This document shows positions 1 to 8,919 of a stretch of DNA of 64,000 bases, piece after piece. This DNA comes from Sneathiella litorea. GTDB lineage: Bacteria; Pseudomonadota; Alphaproteobacteria; Sneathiellales; Sneathiellaceae. A program made the translations under genes and the position numbers. The stretch's first letter is position 1. Each line of letters opens with the position of its first letter. The notes beneath the pieces were generated by a model. That model saw nothing but the letters and a program-made list of their open reading frames with translations, did no database searches and was not told the origin of the DNA. Location: contig NZ_WTUW01000009.1 of assembly GCF_009882915.1 (NCBI RefSeq), positions 558,001 to 622,000 on the forward strand. Direction: 5' to 3'.

Positions 1-604
1 CATACCAGTCATTCGTCGCAACGGCGGCAACGAAGCGCCGGTCGATACCCGGTTGATATTCCGCAATCTGATCAGGGTCTGTCAGGGCCGTGAACTTGAC
101 CCCTCTCTTTGCTCGAGCGTGCCAGCACGGCATATTCACGTCAAACGATTTGCGATTTTCATAAAGTTGCAGATTGCCATGCTGGCGCAGCATATTATGG
201 GTGCCGGTTTCCTCCATGAAGGAAACAAGACGGTTGCGGGACACGGTCATCAACGTCGTGAGCGCCTCTATCCCCGTCTTCACCTGTTCAGGCCGGCTCG
301 CGCGCAAGAAGCGATACATCCAGGGAAGAATCGGGATGGCATAGGGCAGCGGAACGGAGAGCGGACCCAACGGATCCAGAAACCATTTTGGCGCCTTCCG
401 GATAATACCGGGGGATGCAACCGGCGCCGCATCAGAAAAAGCGAAAGCCCCAGCATTTCCTTGAGACGCACCCGCCGCGACACCAGTTTTATCCAGCACG
501 GTTACCTGCGCGCCTTTTGCCTGCAACTCGATGGCCGACGTGATGCCGATGATCCCGGCGCCGATGACAATAATCTCTGCCTTGTTCGCTGCTTTTCCAG
601 ACAT
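1..604 (-). CDS. FAD-dependent D-amino-acid dehydrogenase family oxidoreductase (5' part only)
   Basis: The reading frame starts at the ATG complementary to 602-604, with GGAAG just upstream, and stays open for 201 codons to the left edge, so the C-terminal half is missing. Residues 10-18 read IIVIGAGIIG, the GxGxxG dinucleotide-binding turn of the DAO/DadA fold, followed by an acidic residue after the second strand (VTVLDKTG). The TGVAAGASQGNAG stretch that follows is typical of DadA-like proteins. The family oxidises D-amino or other secondary amines and passes electrons to the respiratory chain. It lies 89 bp downstream of hmuV on the same strand but has no evident role in haem uptake; it may have its own promoter. 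Substrate cannot be assigned. Confidence 0.85.
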   Translation of the reverse strand, partial: MSGKAANKAEIIVIGAGIIGITSAIELQAKGAQVTVLDKTGVAAGASQGNAGAFAFSDAAPVASPGIIRKAPKWFLDPLGPLSVPLPYAIPILPWMYRFLRASRPEQVKTGIEALTTLMTVSRNRLVSFMEETGTHNMLRQHGNLQLYENRKSFDVNMPCWHARAKRGVKFTALTDPDQIAEYQPGIDRRFVAAVATNDWY

Positions 605-678
605 CGTATTCTTCCAACCGCGTTTTATATAACGGAAGTCTGGCATGTTAATCTAAAGGTGCCGTTCCCCAAAGCGGA

Positions 679-699
679 GATTAACAGAGTGAGTTAATC
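679..699. repeat. Inverted repeat overlapping the hmuV stop codon
   Basis: GATTAAC and GTTAATC form a perfect 7-bp inverted repeat around a 7-nt centre. It spans the hmuV stop codon and lies 75 bp upstream of the DadA-like gene. No T-run follows on the minus strand, so it is not a convincing terminator; it could be a small operator or chance. Confidence 0.25.
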
Positions 700-1458
700 G
701 GCAAACTGCCCGCCAAATCTCATGGCGGCATATTCTTTTGGAAGGTCAAAAATCTCAGAAATGATATCCGCCTTGATTAAGTCCTTGGAGTCTTCTCCGC
801 CCTGTATCCCGCCATCCTTGATGAAATAGCAGTGGTCCGTACTGTAATAAGCGAGATTAAGATCATGCATGACAATGACGACCGTGAGGTTTTTCTCAGT
901 CGAGAGAATTTGTACCAGTTCCAGCAATTGATGCTGATGTTTTAAGTCCAGCGCGGAAGTGGGTTCATCCAGAAAAAGAGAAGCCCCTTCCTGCTCCCAT
1001 ATTTGCGAAATGACTCGTGCAAACTGAACCCGCTGCTGCTCCCCGCCGGATAGCGTTGGAAATGCCCTGTCCCGAAGATGCCAGGCGTCGACGAGGGCCA
1101 GAGCCTCATCCGCGATTTCGGCATTTGAGGCGGTAGTCTTCTCAAGTGAATAGGGGTTTCGGCCCATGACGACAATTTCATGGGCAGTAAAGGGGAAACT
1201 GATCGGGTTGGCCTGCGACAGGACCGCACGGCGGCGGGACAGTTCTGTCAGGGAATATTGATGCAAATCCCTGCCATCAACGGTGACGGAGCCTTCATCT
1301 GGTTTCAAAGCACCCGTCAAACATTTCAGAAAAGTCGACTTTCCCGCGCCATTAGGACCCAGGATTGCCGTCACCCTACCAGGGTTGAAAGTCGCACAGA
1401 TATTCGCAAGAATTCTATGTGAACCAATTGAATAGGTAATGTTTTCTGCCGTAATCAC
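694..1458 (-). CDS. hmuV: Haem ABC transporter ATP-binding protein HmuV
   Basis: ATPase of the haem importer, acting with the HmuU permease at the inner membrane. Walker A (GPNGAGKS), the signature (LSGGEQQRV) and Walker B (LFLDEP followed by TSALD) are all present, and the H-loop is in VIVMHDLN. I place the start at the GTG at 1458-1456 (VITAENITYSIG), which overlaps the hmuU stop as GTGA. The longer frame starting at 1497 would overlap hmuU by 43 bp and adds a tail without family similarity. Length, 254 residues, fits the FecE/HmuV family. It is the last gene of the haem operon and is probably translationally coupled to hmuU. Confidence 0.93.
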   Translation of the reverse strand: MITAENITYSIGSHRILANICATFNPGRVTAILGPNGAGKSTFLKCLTGALKPDEGSVTVDGRDLHQYSLTELSRRRAVLSQANPISFPFTAHEIVVMGRNPYSLEKTTASNAEIADEALALVDAWHLRDRAFPTLSGGEQQRVQFARVISQIWEQEGASLFLDEPTSALDLKHQHQLLELVQILSTEKNLTVVIVMHDLNLAYYSTDHCYFIKDGGIQGGEDSKDLIKADIISEIFDLPKEYAAMRFGGQFAD

Positions 1459-2498
1459 AGGCCGAACCTTCCGGAATATTGCTTGATAAGCAACCAAAGG
1501 AAAAAAGGGCCGCCGATCATGCTGGTCAGGATGCCGACCGGCATTTCCGCAGGAACAACAATTGTCCGTGCCACCGTGTCCGCCAACAACAGCATGATTG
1601 CGCCCAGAAATGCGGATGCCGGGATCAATAGTCGGTGGTCGGGGCCGAGCGTTAACCGGACAAGATGGGGAACCACTAACCCGATAAAACCAATAATCCC
1701 GCTAACCGAAATAGCCGCGCCGACCGATAGCGCTGTGCAAATGACGATTGTCCGTTTCAACCGTTCCACATCAACACCCAAATATTGCGCCTCATTTTCT
1801 CCCAGCAAAAGCACGTTTAACTCCCGCGCATTGCGTATAAGGATCAACCCGGATGGCACTATGATCGTTGTCACCACAATCACTGAAACCCATAACGCCC
1901 CCCCTAAACTTCCCATGGTCCAGAAAGTCAGGGTTCTCAGTTGCTGATCATCACTCAGGAAAGTCAGGAAACCCACACCGGCAGCCGACATCGCATTAAT
2001 GGCTATCCCGGTCAGGAGCATATAAGTGACGGAGAAAGTGCCCGTCAGTTTCGCAAATCGAAAAATCACAAAACAGGCAACCAGCGCCCCGACAAACGCC
2101 GCGATACTCATCGCATAAAGCCCGAAATAGCCAGTGATGGGCCCTGCAAGGACGATGACAATCGCAACCGCAAGGGCGGCGCTTGTCGCGATCCCGATCA
2201 AGCCCGGATCAGCCAAGGGATTGCGGAAAAGACCCTGCATAGCGGCCCCGGACACAGCAAGGGCACTCCCGACAATGATAGCCAAAAGTACCCTTGGCAG
2301 CCGAATGGAGCTGAGAACCGCCATCTGTTGGTCAGTCAGGTCTGCACCAATTATACCTGTTAGAGGAATCGAGACCGCACCAATTGACGTGGCAACAGCC
2401 GCCACACCGAGCAATAAAAGCCCAAGCAGTAACAGAGCTGGAATTCTTACCTGCTTCAGGAAAGAGGGCATCGGGACCGTTCTTTCAAGCAGGCTCAT
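1455..2498 (-). CDS. hmuU: Haem ABC transporter permease HmuU (FecCD family)
   Basis: Polytopic permease of 347 residues with the long run of hydrophobic segments expected of the FecCD/BtuC fold. The family hallmark SIRLPRVLLAIIVGSALAVSG is visible near residue 63, and a GIIGFIGLVVPHLVR block, where the ATPase coupling helix sits, near residue 265. It would form the inner-membrane channel for haem delivered by HmuT. The start overlaps the hmuT stop as ATGA (2495-2498), so the two genes are probably translationally coupled. Confidence 0.94.
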   Translation of the reverse strand: MSLLERTVPMPSFLKQVRIPALLLLGLLLLGVAAVATSIGAVSIPLTGIIGADLTDQQMAVLSSIRLPRVLLAIIVGSALAVSGAAMQGLFRNPLADPGLIGIATSAALAVAIVIVLAGPITGYFGLYAMSIAAFVGALVACFVIFRFAKLTGTFSVTYMLLTGIAINAMSAAGVGFLTFLSDDQQLRTLTFWTMGSLGGALWVSVIVVTTIIVPSGLILIRNARELNVLLLGENEAQYLGVDVERLKRTIVICTALSVGAAISVSGIIGFIGLVVPHLVRLTLGPDHRLLIPASAFLGAIMLLLADTVARTIVVPAEMPVGILTSMIGGPFFLWLLIKQYSGRFGL

Positions 2499-3328
2499 GG
2501 TTGGCTCAACTGGCGTTTAAGCTCGAGAGCAGCCTCAGCCGTCCGCGGGCCGAAGCCGAGCAGCAGCAAAGCGTCCATCGCAATGATCCGCGCATTTTTT
2601 GCCGCCGGTGTCAAAGACACCCCCGGAGATGCCAAAAGGGCCGCTTTGCGCCCCGCTTGTTCGAGCCCCTGTGTTGTTACCAGTAAAATTTCAGGAGCCA
2701 GACTTACTGCCGCTTCCGGCGATAAGGGTTTATAGCCTTCATAATCAGCGACAACATTGGTCGCGCCAGCCAGATTGATAATACTGTCAGCCGCGGTTTT
2801 TTGACCCGCAACCATCGGTGCGCCGCCACTGTGCTGCAAAATGAACATGACCGATTTTGGTGGTTCTTGCGCTGCACTGGCCGCTTTCAATTTCTCTTCG
2901 GCACCATTTATATCGGCAATGAGCTGATTTCCCTCTGTCTGTTTATCCAGCGCCTTTGCGAGAATATCAATGCTATCCTTCACATCCTTAAGCGAACGAC
3001 CTGCTTTAACAGTAAGCATATTGATCCCAGCCGACTTTAACTGTTCAAGCACGATTGGTGGACCAGACTCTTCGGACAAAATGACAAGATCTGGATTGAG
3101 GGATAGAATGCCTTCCGCATTCAATGCACGTTGATAGCCAACTTTTGGCGTAGATGCAGCCTCAGCTGGATAGTAACTGGTCGTGTCACTGCCAACGATC
3201 AGGTTCCCCGCCCCAATCGCATAGATGGTCTCTGTCAAGGGTCCGCCCACTGAGACTATTCGCTTGGGCGCATCCGCGTAGGCAGCCGTTGAGATAAACA
3301 TAAGTAAAGCGGTAAGAATTCTAATCAT
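2495..3328 (-). CDS. hmuT: Periplasmic haem-binding protein HmuT
   Basis: Cluster A-type substrate-binding protein of 277 residues. A short signal peptide (MIRILTALLMFISTAAYA) precedes APKRIVSVGGPLTETIYAIG, the usual opening of HmuT/BtuF proteins. The mid-protein NPDLVILSEESGPP and the VGYQRALNAEGILSL block match the haem-specific branch. It would carry haem from the outer-membrane receptor to HmuUV. The start codon abuts the end of exbD (ATG at 3328 overlaps the exbD stop region by one base). Confidence 0.93.
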   Translation of the reverse strand: MIRILTALLMFISTAAYADAPKRIVSVGGPLTETIYAIGAGNLIVGSDTTSYYPAEAASTPKVGYQRALNAEGILSLNPDLVILSEESGPPIVLEQLKSAGINMLTVKAGRSLKDVKDSIDILAKALDKQTEGNQLIADINGAEEKLKAASAAQEPPKSVMFILQHSGGAPMVAGQKTAADSIINLAGATNVVADYEGYKPLSPEAAVSLAPEILLVTTQGLEQAGRKAALLASPGVSLTPAAKNARIIAMDALLLLGFGPRTAEAALELKRQLSQP

Positions 3329-3756
3329 TAATCTGTTTCTTTTTGCATAAGAATATTGGCGGCCTCTATCCCCTGCGATTGCAGGTATGTCAGCACTTTG
3401 AGTAACTCTTCGATGGCAACGCGGCGATCCCCGGCGACGACCACTTCATAATCCGGCCGCTCCGTGAGGGCATTGGCTATCGCGGCTTTAAGGTTTTCAA
3501 AATCAGCGATTTCTTCACCGTCAAGAGCATAAGATCCCTTCCGAATTTCGAGCATGAAGTGGCGAGGTTCGTTCAACTGCTCCAACTCTTTTTCCACCGC
3601 GGACGGAAGCTGTAAATCAAGCGCGCGAAGTGTCGTTCCGACGGTTAGCAGGAAAAAGACCAGCAAGATAAAAAGGATATCCAACATCGGAGTTAAATCC
3701 GGCGCAAGATCCCTCATCGTTCCTCCATTTGAGTCTTCGGATTGGAGCGTAATCAT
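3328..3756 (-). CDS. exbD: Biopolymer transport protein ExbD
   Basis: ExbD homologue of 142 residues. It has one transmembrane helix near residues 25-44 preceded by APDLTPMLDILFILLVFFLL; the Asp of PMLD is the proton-motive-force residue of the family. The periplasmic remainder is typical. With ExbB and TonB it energises the haem receptor. Its start overlaps the exbB stop as ATGA (3753-3756). An internal ATG at residue 14 (MRDLAPDLTP) is a possible alternative start. Confidence 0.93.
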   Translation of the reverse strand: MITLQSEDSNGGTMRDLAPDLTPMLDILFILLVFFLLTVGTTLRALDLQLPSAVEKELEQLNEPRHFMLEIRKGSYALDGEEIADFENLKAAIANALTERPDYEVVVAGDRRVAIEELLKVLTYLQSQGIEAANILMQKETD

Positions 3757-4361
3757 AGTCGGCGCGCCTCTGCGCTCAATTCAACGACTTGGGACTTCTG
3801 CTCTGTCTTCGCTATTTCAAACGTCAGGGAAAGACGATTGAGTTCCAGACAGAAACCTTCCAATTTCCGGTCACTGAATGCACTGAAAAAATGCGCCATC
3901 AACAATGCCGGTAAAGCGATCATCAGACCCGCCGCCGTGGTCAACATCGCTTCCCAAAGGCCATCAGCAATAAGCGCAGGGGAAACGGGCCCCGTCTGGA
4001 TGGAGATGACTTTAAATGAGGCGATGATCCCGAGAATGGTTCCCAGCAGGCCAATAATAGGGCTGATCATTCCAATCAGCCGCAGGGTCTTGATGCCACT
4101 GTAATACGGACGCCTGAAGTCATTCAGCGCTACCCCGACAAGCTCGTCCCGCACAGCTTTTGGCTGGTTTTTGTTGGCGCGCACATAATCAGCAAGCCGG
4201 CCATATTGCGCCTTCGATTCTGCAACTGCCTTTATAGTAAACACAAGGCGCTCCAGTCCGACAGCAACGGTCAGAACGGAGCACACAGCCAGCGGCCAGG
4301 CCATCATTCCCATTTGGGAAAACCAGTCCGGACGCGAGAACGACAGCCAATCAGGCAACAT
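3753..4361 (-). CDS. exbB: MotA/TolQ/ExbB proton channel family protein ExbB
   Basis: ExbB homologue of 202 residues. A first membrane segment lies around MMAWPLAVCSVLTVAVGLERLVF. The conserved core GLLGTILGIIASF and the following LWEAMLTTAAGLMIALPALL, with its Thr-rich transmembrane segment, are typical of the proton channel. It forms the inner-membrane motor with ExbD for TonB-dependent haem import. It overlaps the end of hmuS by 11 bp. A dedicated TonB-ExbB-ExbD set inside a haem operon is common in Proteobacteria. Confidence 0.92.
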   Translation of the reverse strand: MLPDWLSFSRPDWFSQMGMMAWPLAVCSVLTVAVGLERLVFTIKAVAESKAQYGRLADYVRANKNQPKAVRDELVGVALNDFRRPYYSGIKTLRLIGMISPIIGLLGTILGIIASFKVISIQTGPVSPALIADGLWEAMLTTAAGLMIALPALLMAHFFSAFSDRKLEGFCLELNRLSLTFEIAKTEQKSQVVELSAEARRL

Positions 4362-5442
4362 TTGTTACCTCCTTAAGCGAAAGGCTATCAACAATTTCCC
4401 GCCATTCGGCAAGCTCCGGCACCCCGGGTTTACGCTTGCCGAAAAAGGTCACGATCAGATCATCGTTTTTATCGAAAACTTCAACGGCGGTGATAATCCC
4501 ATCTGCAGACGGCTTCCTTGTAACCCAGGTATGGCTGATGCCGGTTTCATCCAGATGCAGGTTAAATTTTGGATCGAGAACGTTATACCAGCCCGCCGCC
4601 TCTACTAGCTTGTTTACCGGACCGGTGTGAATTTGGATGCAACCCTTATTACCAACGAAGACCATGATTTCGCAGTCGCTGTCCCGTGCCCGGTCAAGCA
4701 CCAGACGCGCGGCGCTGTTATCGAGCTCGGCCGCGAAATCAGTGCCGATTTTCTTTAGAGCCTGAACGCGGCCCACCTTGAACTTCCGAAGCATGGGAAA
4801 GAAGTCATGGGTATCTTTCAGGTTTTCCCAAGTGGTACGAAATCCTTCCCAATCAATTTCTGAATCCGGGCGTTCCACCGGCTTTGGCTTCGCGCCCTCA
4901 ATTTTGATAGATGTTTCCTGTTCAGCATGACGATGCTTTGAAACCAGATCATCATAGGCGGTCTCATTGGAATGGTTAGTGAGATAGATTTTATGGATGG
5001 CGTCTCCCGCTCCGTCAAAAAACTGCAAGCTCCTGCGAGCGCCAGCCTTTCCCATTTCGGTGACGGCAAAGGCATGCTTCCAATGGGACATGAACAGGCG
5101 GAGATCAATGTCCGGGTTAACGAATAATCCTGTCTTCATTGGTCCATGCTGAAAAAAGCTGGGATTTTCATAAATGCCTTTTCTTTCATGTACGCAATGC
5201 TCGTTACGAGTCAGCGCCATTACTTCCCCAAGAGAGACAGCGTCCTTCAAAATTACTTCTGCGTCGTCGCCCAGACGGACAACATCCTTCCCGACCCGCG
5301 CGGCAACCAACTGCCCCTCAGAAATACCGATCTTACTGGCAGCATTCCGAGCACGCATTCCGTCCTGCTCTTTGAGCCGATCATATTCAGCCCTGATTTC
5401 CTTCGGTGAAAGAAGAGTGTTGGTTAGTGTTGTATCCTTCAT
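4351..5442 (-). CDS. hmuS: Haemin-degrading factor HmuS/HemS
   Basis: Cytoplasmic haem-handling protein of 363 residues, the usual length for ChuS/HemS, built from two structural repeats. LSPKEIRAEYDRLK opens the protein as in characterised members. The N-terminal repeat contains ALTRNEHCVHERKG (about residues 79-92), where family members provide the haem-ligand His. The second repeat contains FVGNKGCIQIHTGPV and NLHLDETGISHTWVTRKP. The family binds haem delivered by HmuTUV and in several species degrades it to release iron. AGGAAA precedes the ATG at 5442. No separate haem oxygenase gene is seen nearby. Confidence 0.93.
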   Translation of the reverse strand: MKDTTLTNTLLSPKEIRAEYDRLKEQDGMRARNAASKIGISEGQLVAARVGKDVVRLGDDAEVILKDAVSLGEVMALTRNEHCVHERKGIYENPSFFQHGPMKTGLFVNPDIDLRLFMSHWKHAFAVTEMGKAGARRSLQFFDGAGDAIHKIYLTNHSNETAYDDLVSKHRHAEQETSIKIEGAKPKPVERPDSEIDWEGFRTTWENLKDTHDFFPMLRKFKVGRVQALKKIGTDFAAELDNSAARLVLDRARDSDCEIMVFVGNKGCIQIHTGPVNKLVEAAGWYNVLDPKFNLHLDETGISHTWVTRKPSADGIITAVEVFDKNDDLIVTFFGKRKPGVPELAEWREIVDSLSLKEVTNVA

Positions 5443-5457
5443 AAGATTTCCTGCCTT

Positions 5458-6315
5458 TTAGTGGATGACAAAATTCACGGGAACGCGGACCCAGCTGACT
5501 ACGGCACTCCCGTCGACATTGGTCGGTTCAAACTTCCATTTTTTGACGGCCGCCAAAGCCGCCATATCAAGCAAGCGATGCCCAGACGATTTGGCAATTT
5601 TAAGCTCTCGTGGGGTACCGCTCGGCATTACTTCTGCATGCAACGTAACTGTCCCTTGTTGTCCAAGGTCTAGCGCGCGCCGGGGATAGGATGGCGGCAC
5701 TTGATGGCGATAGTGCGCCTCATGAATGACAGTCGAGTTATCCTCCCCCTTGTTTTCAGCCGTTACCGGAGGCGACGTAACTGCCTGTGATTGAGGCGTA
5801 GGTTGTGTCTCCGGTTTGATAGCTACTTTCTCGACAACCATCTTTTCCGGCGCTTCTTCAGCCGCATTGGGAACAACCTTTGTCAATTCGACCGGTGGGG
5901 GTGTCTTCGCTTTTACGGATGTTGCTCTGGTTGCGCCAGGCCGAACCTTCGGAAGCGGTACTGGCTGGATTTTCGCCTCCGCAACAGGTTCGGCCTTCGG
6001 TTGCGGTTGCTTGGGTACGACCACAACTTTCTCAGGCGCAAAAGGAGTTGTAACAACAGGCCGGACGTGAACCGGCATTGACGAAAGCGGCGCAAAAGCA
6101 GGCTCCACCTTTGTCGGAACAGGTGGGGTTGACACCGCTGGTCGCGCCAATGCCATCAACTGAATTTTCATTACTGGCGCATCAAGAACATGCTCCATGT
6201 TGGAATTAAACTTTACAAGCGATAGGAGAAAGGCGTTCGCACAGATGGACAGGCCAAGAAAGACAACCCATTTCCTGCCCCAATCCACCGGTTGTGCGAA
6301 CGCCGCCCCTACCAT
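5458..6315 (-). CDS. tonB: Energy transducer TonB
   Basis: TonB of 285 residues. A single N-terminal membrane anchor (about residues 15-35) is followed by a long Pro-, Lys- and Val-rich periplasmic spacer (about 50-195). The C-terminal domain (about 200-285) contains YPRRALDLGQQGTVTLHAEV and ends VVSWVRVPVNFVIH, as expected for the receptor-contacting fold. It couples the ExbBD motor to the haem receptor encoded next to it. The start overlaps the receptor stop by 7 bp. Confidence 0.9.
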   Translation of the reverse strand: MVGAAFAQPVDWGRKWVVFLGLSICANAFLLSLVKFNSNMEHVLDAPVMKIQLMALARPAVSTPPVPTKVEPAFAPLSSMPVHVRPVVTTPFAPEKVVVVPKQPQPKAEPVAEAKIQPVPLPKVRPGATRATSVKAKTPPPVELTKVVPNAAEEAPEKMVVEKVAIKPETQPTPQSQAVTSPPVTAENKGEDNSTVIHEAHYRHQVPPSYPRRALDLGQQGTVTLHAEVMPSGTPRELKIAKSSGHRLLDMAALAAVKKWKFEPTNVDGSAVVSWVRVPVNFVIH

Positions 6316-8345
6316 TTATAGGCCACCCTCACGTTGTAACTGCGTCCTTCCTCATAGAGGCCGGCATAGGCAGTCGTGTAAGCCTTATCGAGAATGTTTG
6401 AAACGCCCAGATCAACAGTCAGGGTTTCCAGCTCCTTCTCACGGGGGGCCCAGCGATAGTAGACGTCATATACTGAGTATCCGGGGGTCGGTACATCCGA
6501 ACTGGAGACTTTATCATTCGCTCCGGCAAAACGTCCGCGTAGACCGAAAGTGCTATCAATTTCCTCGGCGTTGTAGGAAAAATCAGCGACCATTGTCAGC
6601 GGCACGTTATTGGAAAGATACTCACCCGTATCCTTGTCTTCCGCCTCGACATAGGAAAGGCCAAGTTTCGCCGTCACTGGATGGAGTTGATATTTTGCAT
6701 CAACCTCGAACCCCGACAGGCGGGCATTCGGAATATTGACATATTCTGTCGTTCCGCCAAAAACGTCCACTTCCTGCGTAATGAAGTCGTCACCTTCACT
6801 GATGAACCAGGATCCCTTAATCGCCATCTTGTCATTTTCTGTAACAACTCCATCAAAGCTAACACCTGCCCCGATTTCAAAGGTGACAACTGTTTCCGGA
6901 CTAAGATCCGGGTTTGGAACAAAAAAGTTAGCCGGAAAGAAGGGCGCCACTGCAGGAAAATGCTGTCCCGAAGCATAGAGCTCTGTCAGGTTCGGTGCCC
7001 GGAACGCCTGAGCCAGACTACTGAAAAACATCACGTTGTCGTTTGGCAGATAGCTAACGGCAATTTTTGGTGAAACCTTATGCTCGCTTTGGGAATTACC
7101 GGCATCATCACTGCTGCGATAGGAGTCAAATCGCGCCGCAGGAATAATCAGGAACCGGCCAGCAGATGTCATCAGGTCGACTTCATCCTGCAGATAAAAA
7201 CCATAGTTTGTGGCGTCAGCATTCGGCACGCCGGGGCGCGTTCCACCGCCGGTTATCGTGCCAGTCTGATCATCATGGTAAACTTCAAAACCATAGGAGA
7301 AAGTATGCTTTTGTGACTCATCAATTGTGAGCACCGTCTGGTTATCCGCCGTAAAGCCGAGAGTGCTCATGTCCCGTGTTTGTACGCGCCCCAAATTCGT
7401 TCCGGAAATATCTTCTTCGCGAACTTCGGTAGTATTGTAATAAAGATGGAGTTTCGGCTTCAGCCAACTGTTAGCCGGATCTTCAAATTCGTACTTTAAC
7501 CCGAATTGGTTATCATTGACTTTTTTGTCCACCACCGGGTTAGAGGCCGAGACAGCACTACCGCCATTATTCGGCTCCTGCCCGTCATTATTGAGGCCCT
7601 GGTATATAAACTTCAAACTGTTGAAGTCGTTAAAGCTATAGCCAACCTTAAAGGTTCCCGAAATCAGGTTGTCTTCCGAAATCAGCTTATTGCCATTACC
7701 CTGCTCGATATCCCCAGAATTCCGGAGAGCGGCCATACCGATTATATCCAGCGCACCTGTCCGGCCATAGGCAGAGACCACCGGCGAATATTCCTCGTTC
7801 GCTGTTCTGTATCCCATTGAGGTATAGACACCGAAATTCTCACCGGGATTCAGCATATCAGCTGCATCCTTCGTATCGAAGGCCAGCACGCCACCAATTG
7901 CGCCGCCGCCATAAATCGAAGAAGACGCCCCCTTGACGATTTCCACCCGCTTCAGAAGCGACGGATCAATAAAGAACCGTCCATCATGCGCTGCCTCAAA
8001 ATTCTGGCGGCGACCGTCAATAAGGGTGATAATTGCCTCATCATCAAACCCACGGATTGAAACAGTTTGCCCGTTTCGACGTGGTCCGTCCGCTACTTCG
8101 ACACCCGGTGTAAATTCAAGAAGATCTCCTGTGTCCCCCGCCAACGCGTTGCCCGGCGCTTCCGTATCGATATTCGACGTCATCGCCGGAACTTCAAAGG
8201 AAGACTGCGGGCTCCGCGTAGCGTATACCGTGACCGTATCCAGTGACACAGTTGGCGTATCGCTGGCTTCCGCAGCAACGGCAGGCGTAAGACAAGTACT
8301 TGTAAGGAGCGTGCCCAGGCAGGCAAGCGGCAGGGTTCGGCGCAT
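6309..8345 (-). CDS. hmuR: TonB-dependent haem receptor (HmuR/HemR type)
   Basis: Outer-membrane receptor of 678 residues: signal peptide (about 1-25), TonB box region near LDTVTVYATR, plug domain (about 45-160) with VSIRGFDDEAIITLIDGRRQ, then a 22-strand-type barrel ending in YNVRVAYKW, a C-terminal aromatic as required for barrel assembly. The two boxes diagnostic of haem receptors are present, FRAPNLTELY (about 449) and NPDLSPE (about 480), with a His (GQHF) between them where characterised receptors have their haem-ligand His. It imports haem into the periplasm for HmuT. Confidence 0.94.
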   Translation of the reverse strand: MRRTLPLACLGTLLTSTCLTPAVAAEASDTPTVSLDTVTVYATRSPQSSFEVPAMTSNIDTEAPGNALAGDTGDLLEFTPGVEVADGPRRNGQTVSIRGFDDEAIITLIDGRRQNFEAAHDGRFFIDPSLLKRVEIVKGASSSIYGGGAIGGVLAFDTKDAADMLNPGENFGVYTSMGYRTANEEYSPVVSAYGRTGALDIIGMAALRNSGDIEQGNGNKLISEDNLISGTFKVGYSFNDFNSLKFIYQGLNNDGQEPNNGGSAVSASNPVVDKKVNDNQFGLKYEFEDPANSWLKPKLHLYYNTTEVREEDISGTNLGRVQTRDMSTLGFTADNQTVLTIDESQKHTFSYGFEVYHDDQTGTITGGGTRPGVPNADATNYGFYLQDEVDLMTSAGRFLIIPAARFDSYRSSDDAGNSQSEHKVSPKIAVSYLPNDNVMFFSSLAQAFRAPNLTELYASGQHFPAVAPFFPANFFVPNPDLSPETVVTFEIGAGVSFDGVVTENDKMAIKGSWFISEGDDFITQEVDVFGGTTEYVNIPNARLSGFEVDAKYQLHPVTAKLGLSYVEAEDKDTGEYLSNNVPLTMVADFSYNAEEIDSTFGLRGRFAGANDKVSSSDVPTPGYSVYDVYYRWAPREKELETLTVDLGVSNILDKAYTTAYAGLYEEGRSYNVRVAYKW

Positions 8346-8427
8346 AACAACAGCTTTCTATTTTATGTCGCTTTTGCTTGCTGCCTGGCTGCCGTGTAAT
8401 CGGGTGGCTGGGTGGCGGGCTAATTGC

Positions 8428-8601
8428 TTATTTGGTTAGAATCAGTTTTCCATTTCCAGTAAGCCGCAACTTGTAGCTTTCACCATTGTGAGCGATCGTG
8501 AGTTCCTTGCTGCTCGCGAATAAGTCTCCGCTCTGCAAGGTTTCCTCTACAAGCATAATCATCCGCTTATTGCTTTTGCGATCGGATTGATTATCCAGCA
8601 T
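8428..8601 (-). CDS. hemP: Haemin uptake protein HemP
   Basis: Small gene of 57 residues starting at the ATG at 8601-8599. The sequence begins MLDNQSDRK and ends YKLRLTGNGKLILTK. The block LTIAHNG-x-x-YKLRLT-x-x-GKLILTK is the signature of HemP/HmuP (PF10636). Characterised HmuP proteins are small basic proteins needed for expression of haem-uptake genes in several alpha- and betaproteobacteria. Here it is the first gene after the Fur-like promoter and lies 82 bp upstream of the receptor, the usual position. The 82-bp gap to the receptor holds no other gene. Confidence 0.9.
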   Translation of the reverse strand: MLDNQSDRKSNKRMIMLVEETLQSGDLFASSKELTIAHNGESYKLRLTGNGKLILTK

Positions 8602-8653
8602 GTTTTGACCGTTCTTTTCGTAAATAACTACAATATTTTAGCTTGTTTCTAGG

Positions 8654-8712
8654 AATGATTATCAATAGCGAAGATAAGAGTCAACTGCATTCTTGCGAAT
8701 TATTATCAATAA
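8654..8712 (-). promoter_or_regulatory. Haem operon promoter region with two Fur-like boxes
   Basis: Two similar 15-mers, AATGATTATCAATAG (8654-8668) and AATTATTATCAATAA (8698-8712), lie 44 bp apart in the same orientation in the 318-bp gap between hemP (minus) and the SDR gene (plus). Read on the minus strand both contain ATTGATAAT(C/A)ATT, close to the classical Fur half-sites. A minus-strand -35-like TTGACT (8679-8684) lies between them, and the GATAAT of the proximal box falls near -10 distance, so bound Fur or another iron regulator would block the promoter. The rest of the gap shows only A/T-rich sequence. Confidence 0.65.
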
Positions 8713-8919
8713 GAAACTAGGAGCAACTTTAGAAAACCCCTCATCTCGCCCAAATTGTGGTTACAGAGTACTATTTTTCTCTATCTTTAGAGGTCCACAC
8801 TGCCTAAATTGACTCAGGAAAATAACAGTTCTAAATCCCGATGCCACAGCAACACAAAAATATGGCTCAGGGGAACTTCATTCTCTGTAAAAAACAAAAA
8901 AAGGGAGAGATGAATCAAA

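Noticed and set aside
53-697. 214-residue plus-strand open frame at the left edge
   Set aside because: It lies opposite the DadA-like gene, has no recognisable domain, and the minus-strand frame has a clear FAD-binding motif and ribosome site.
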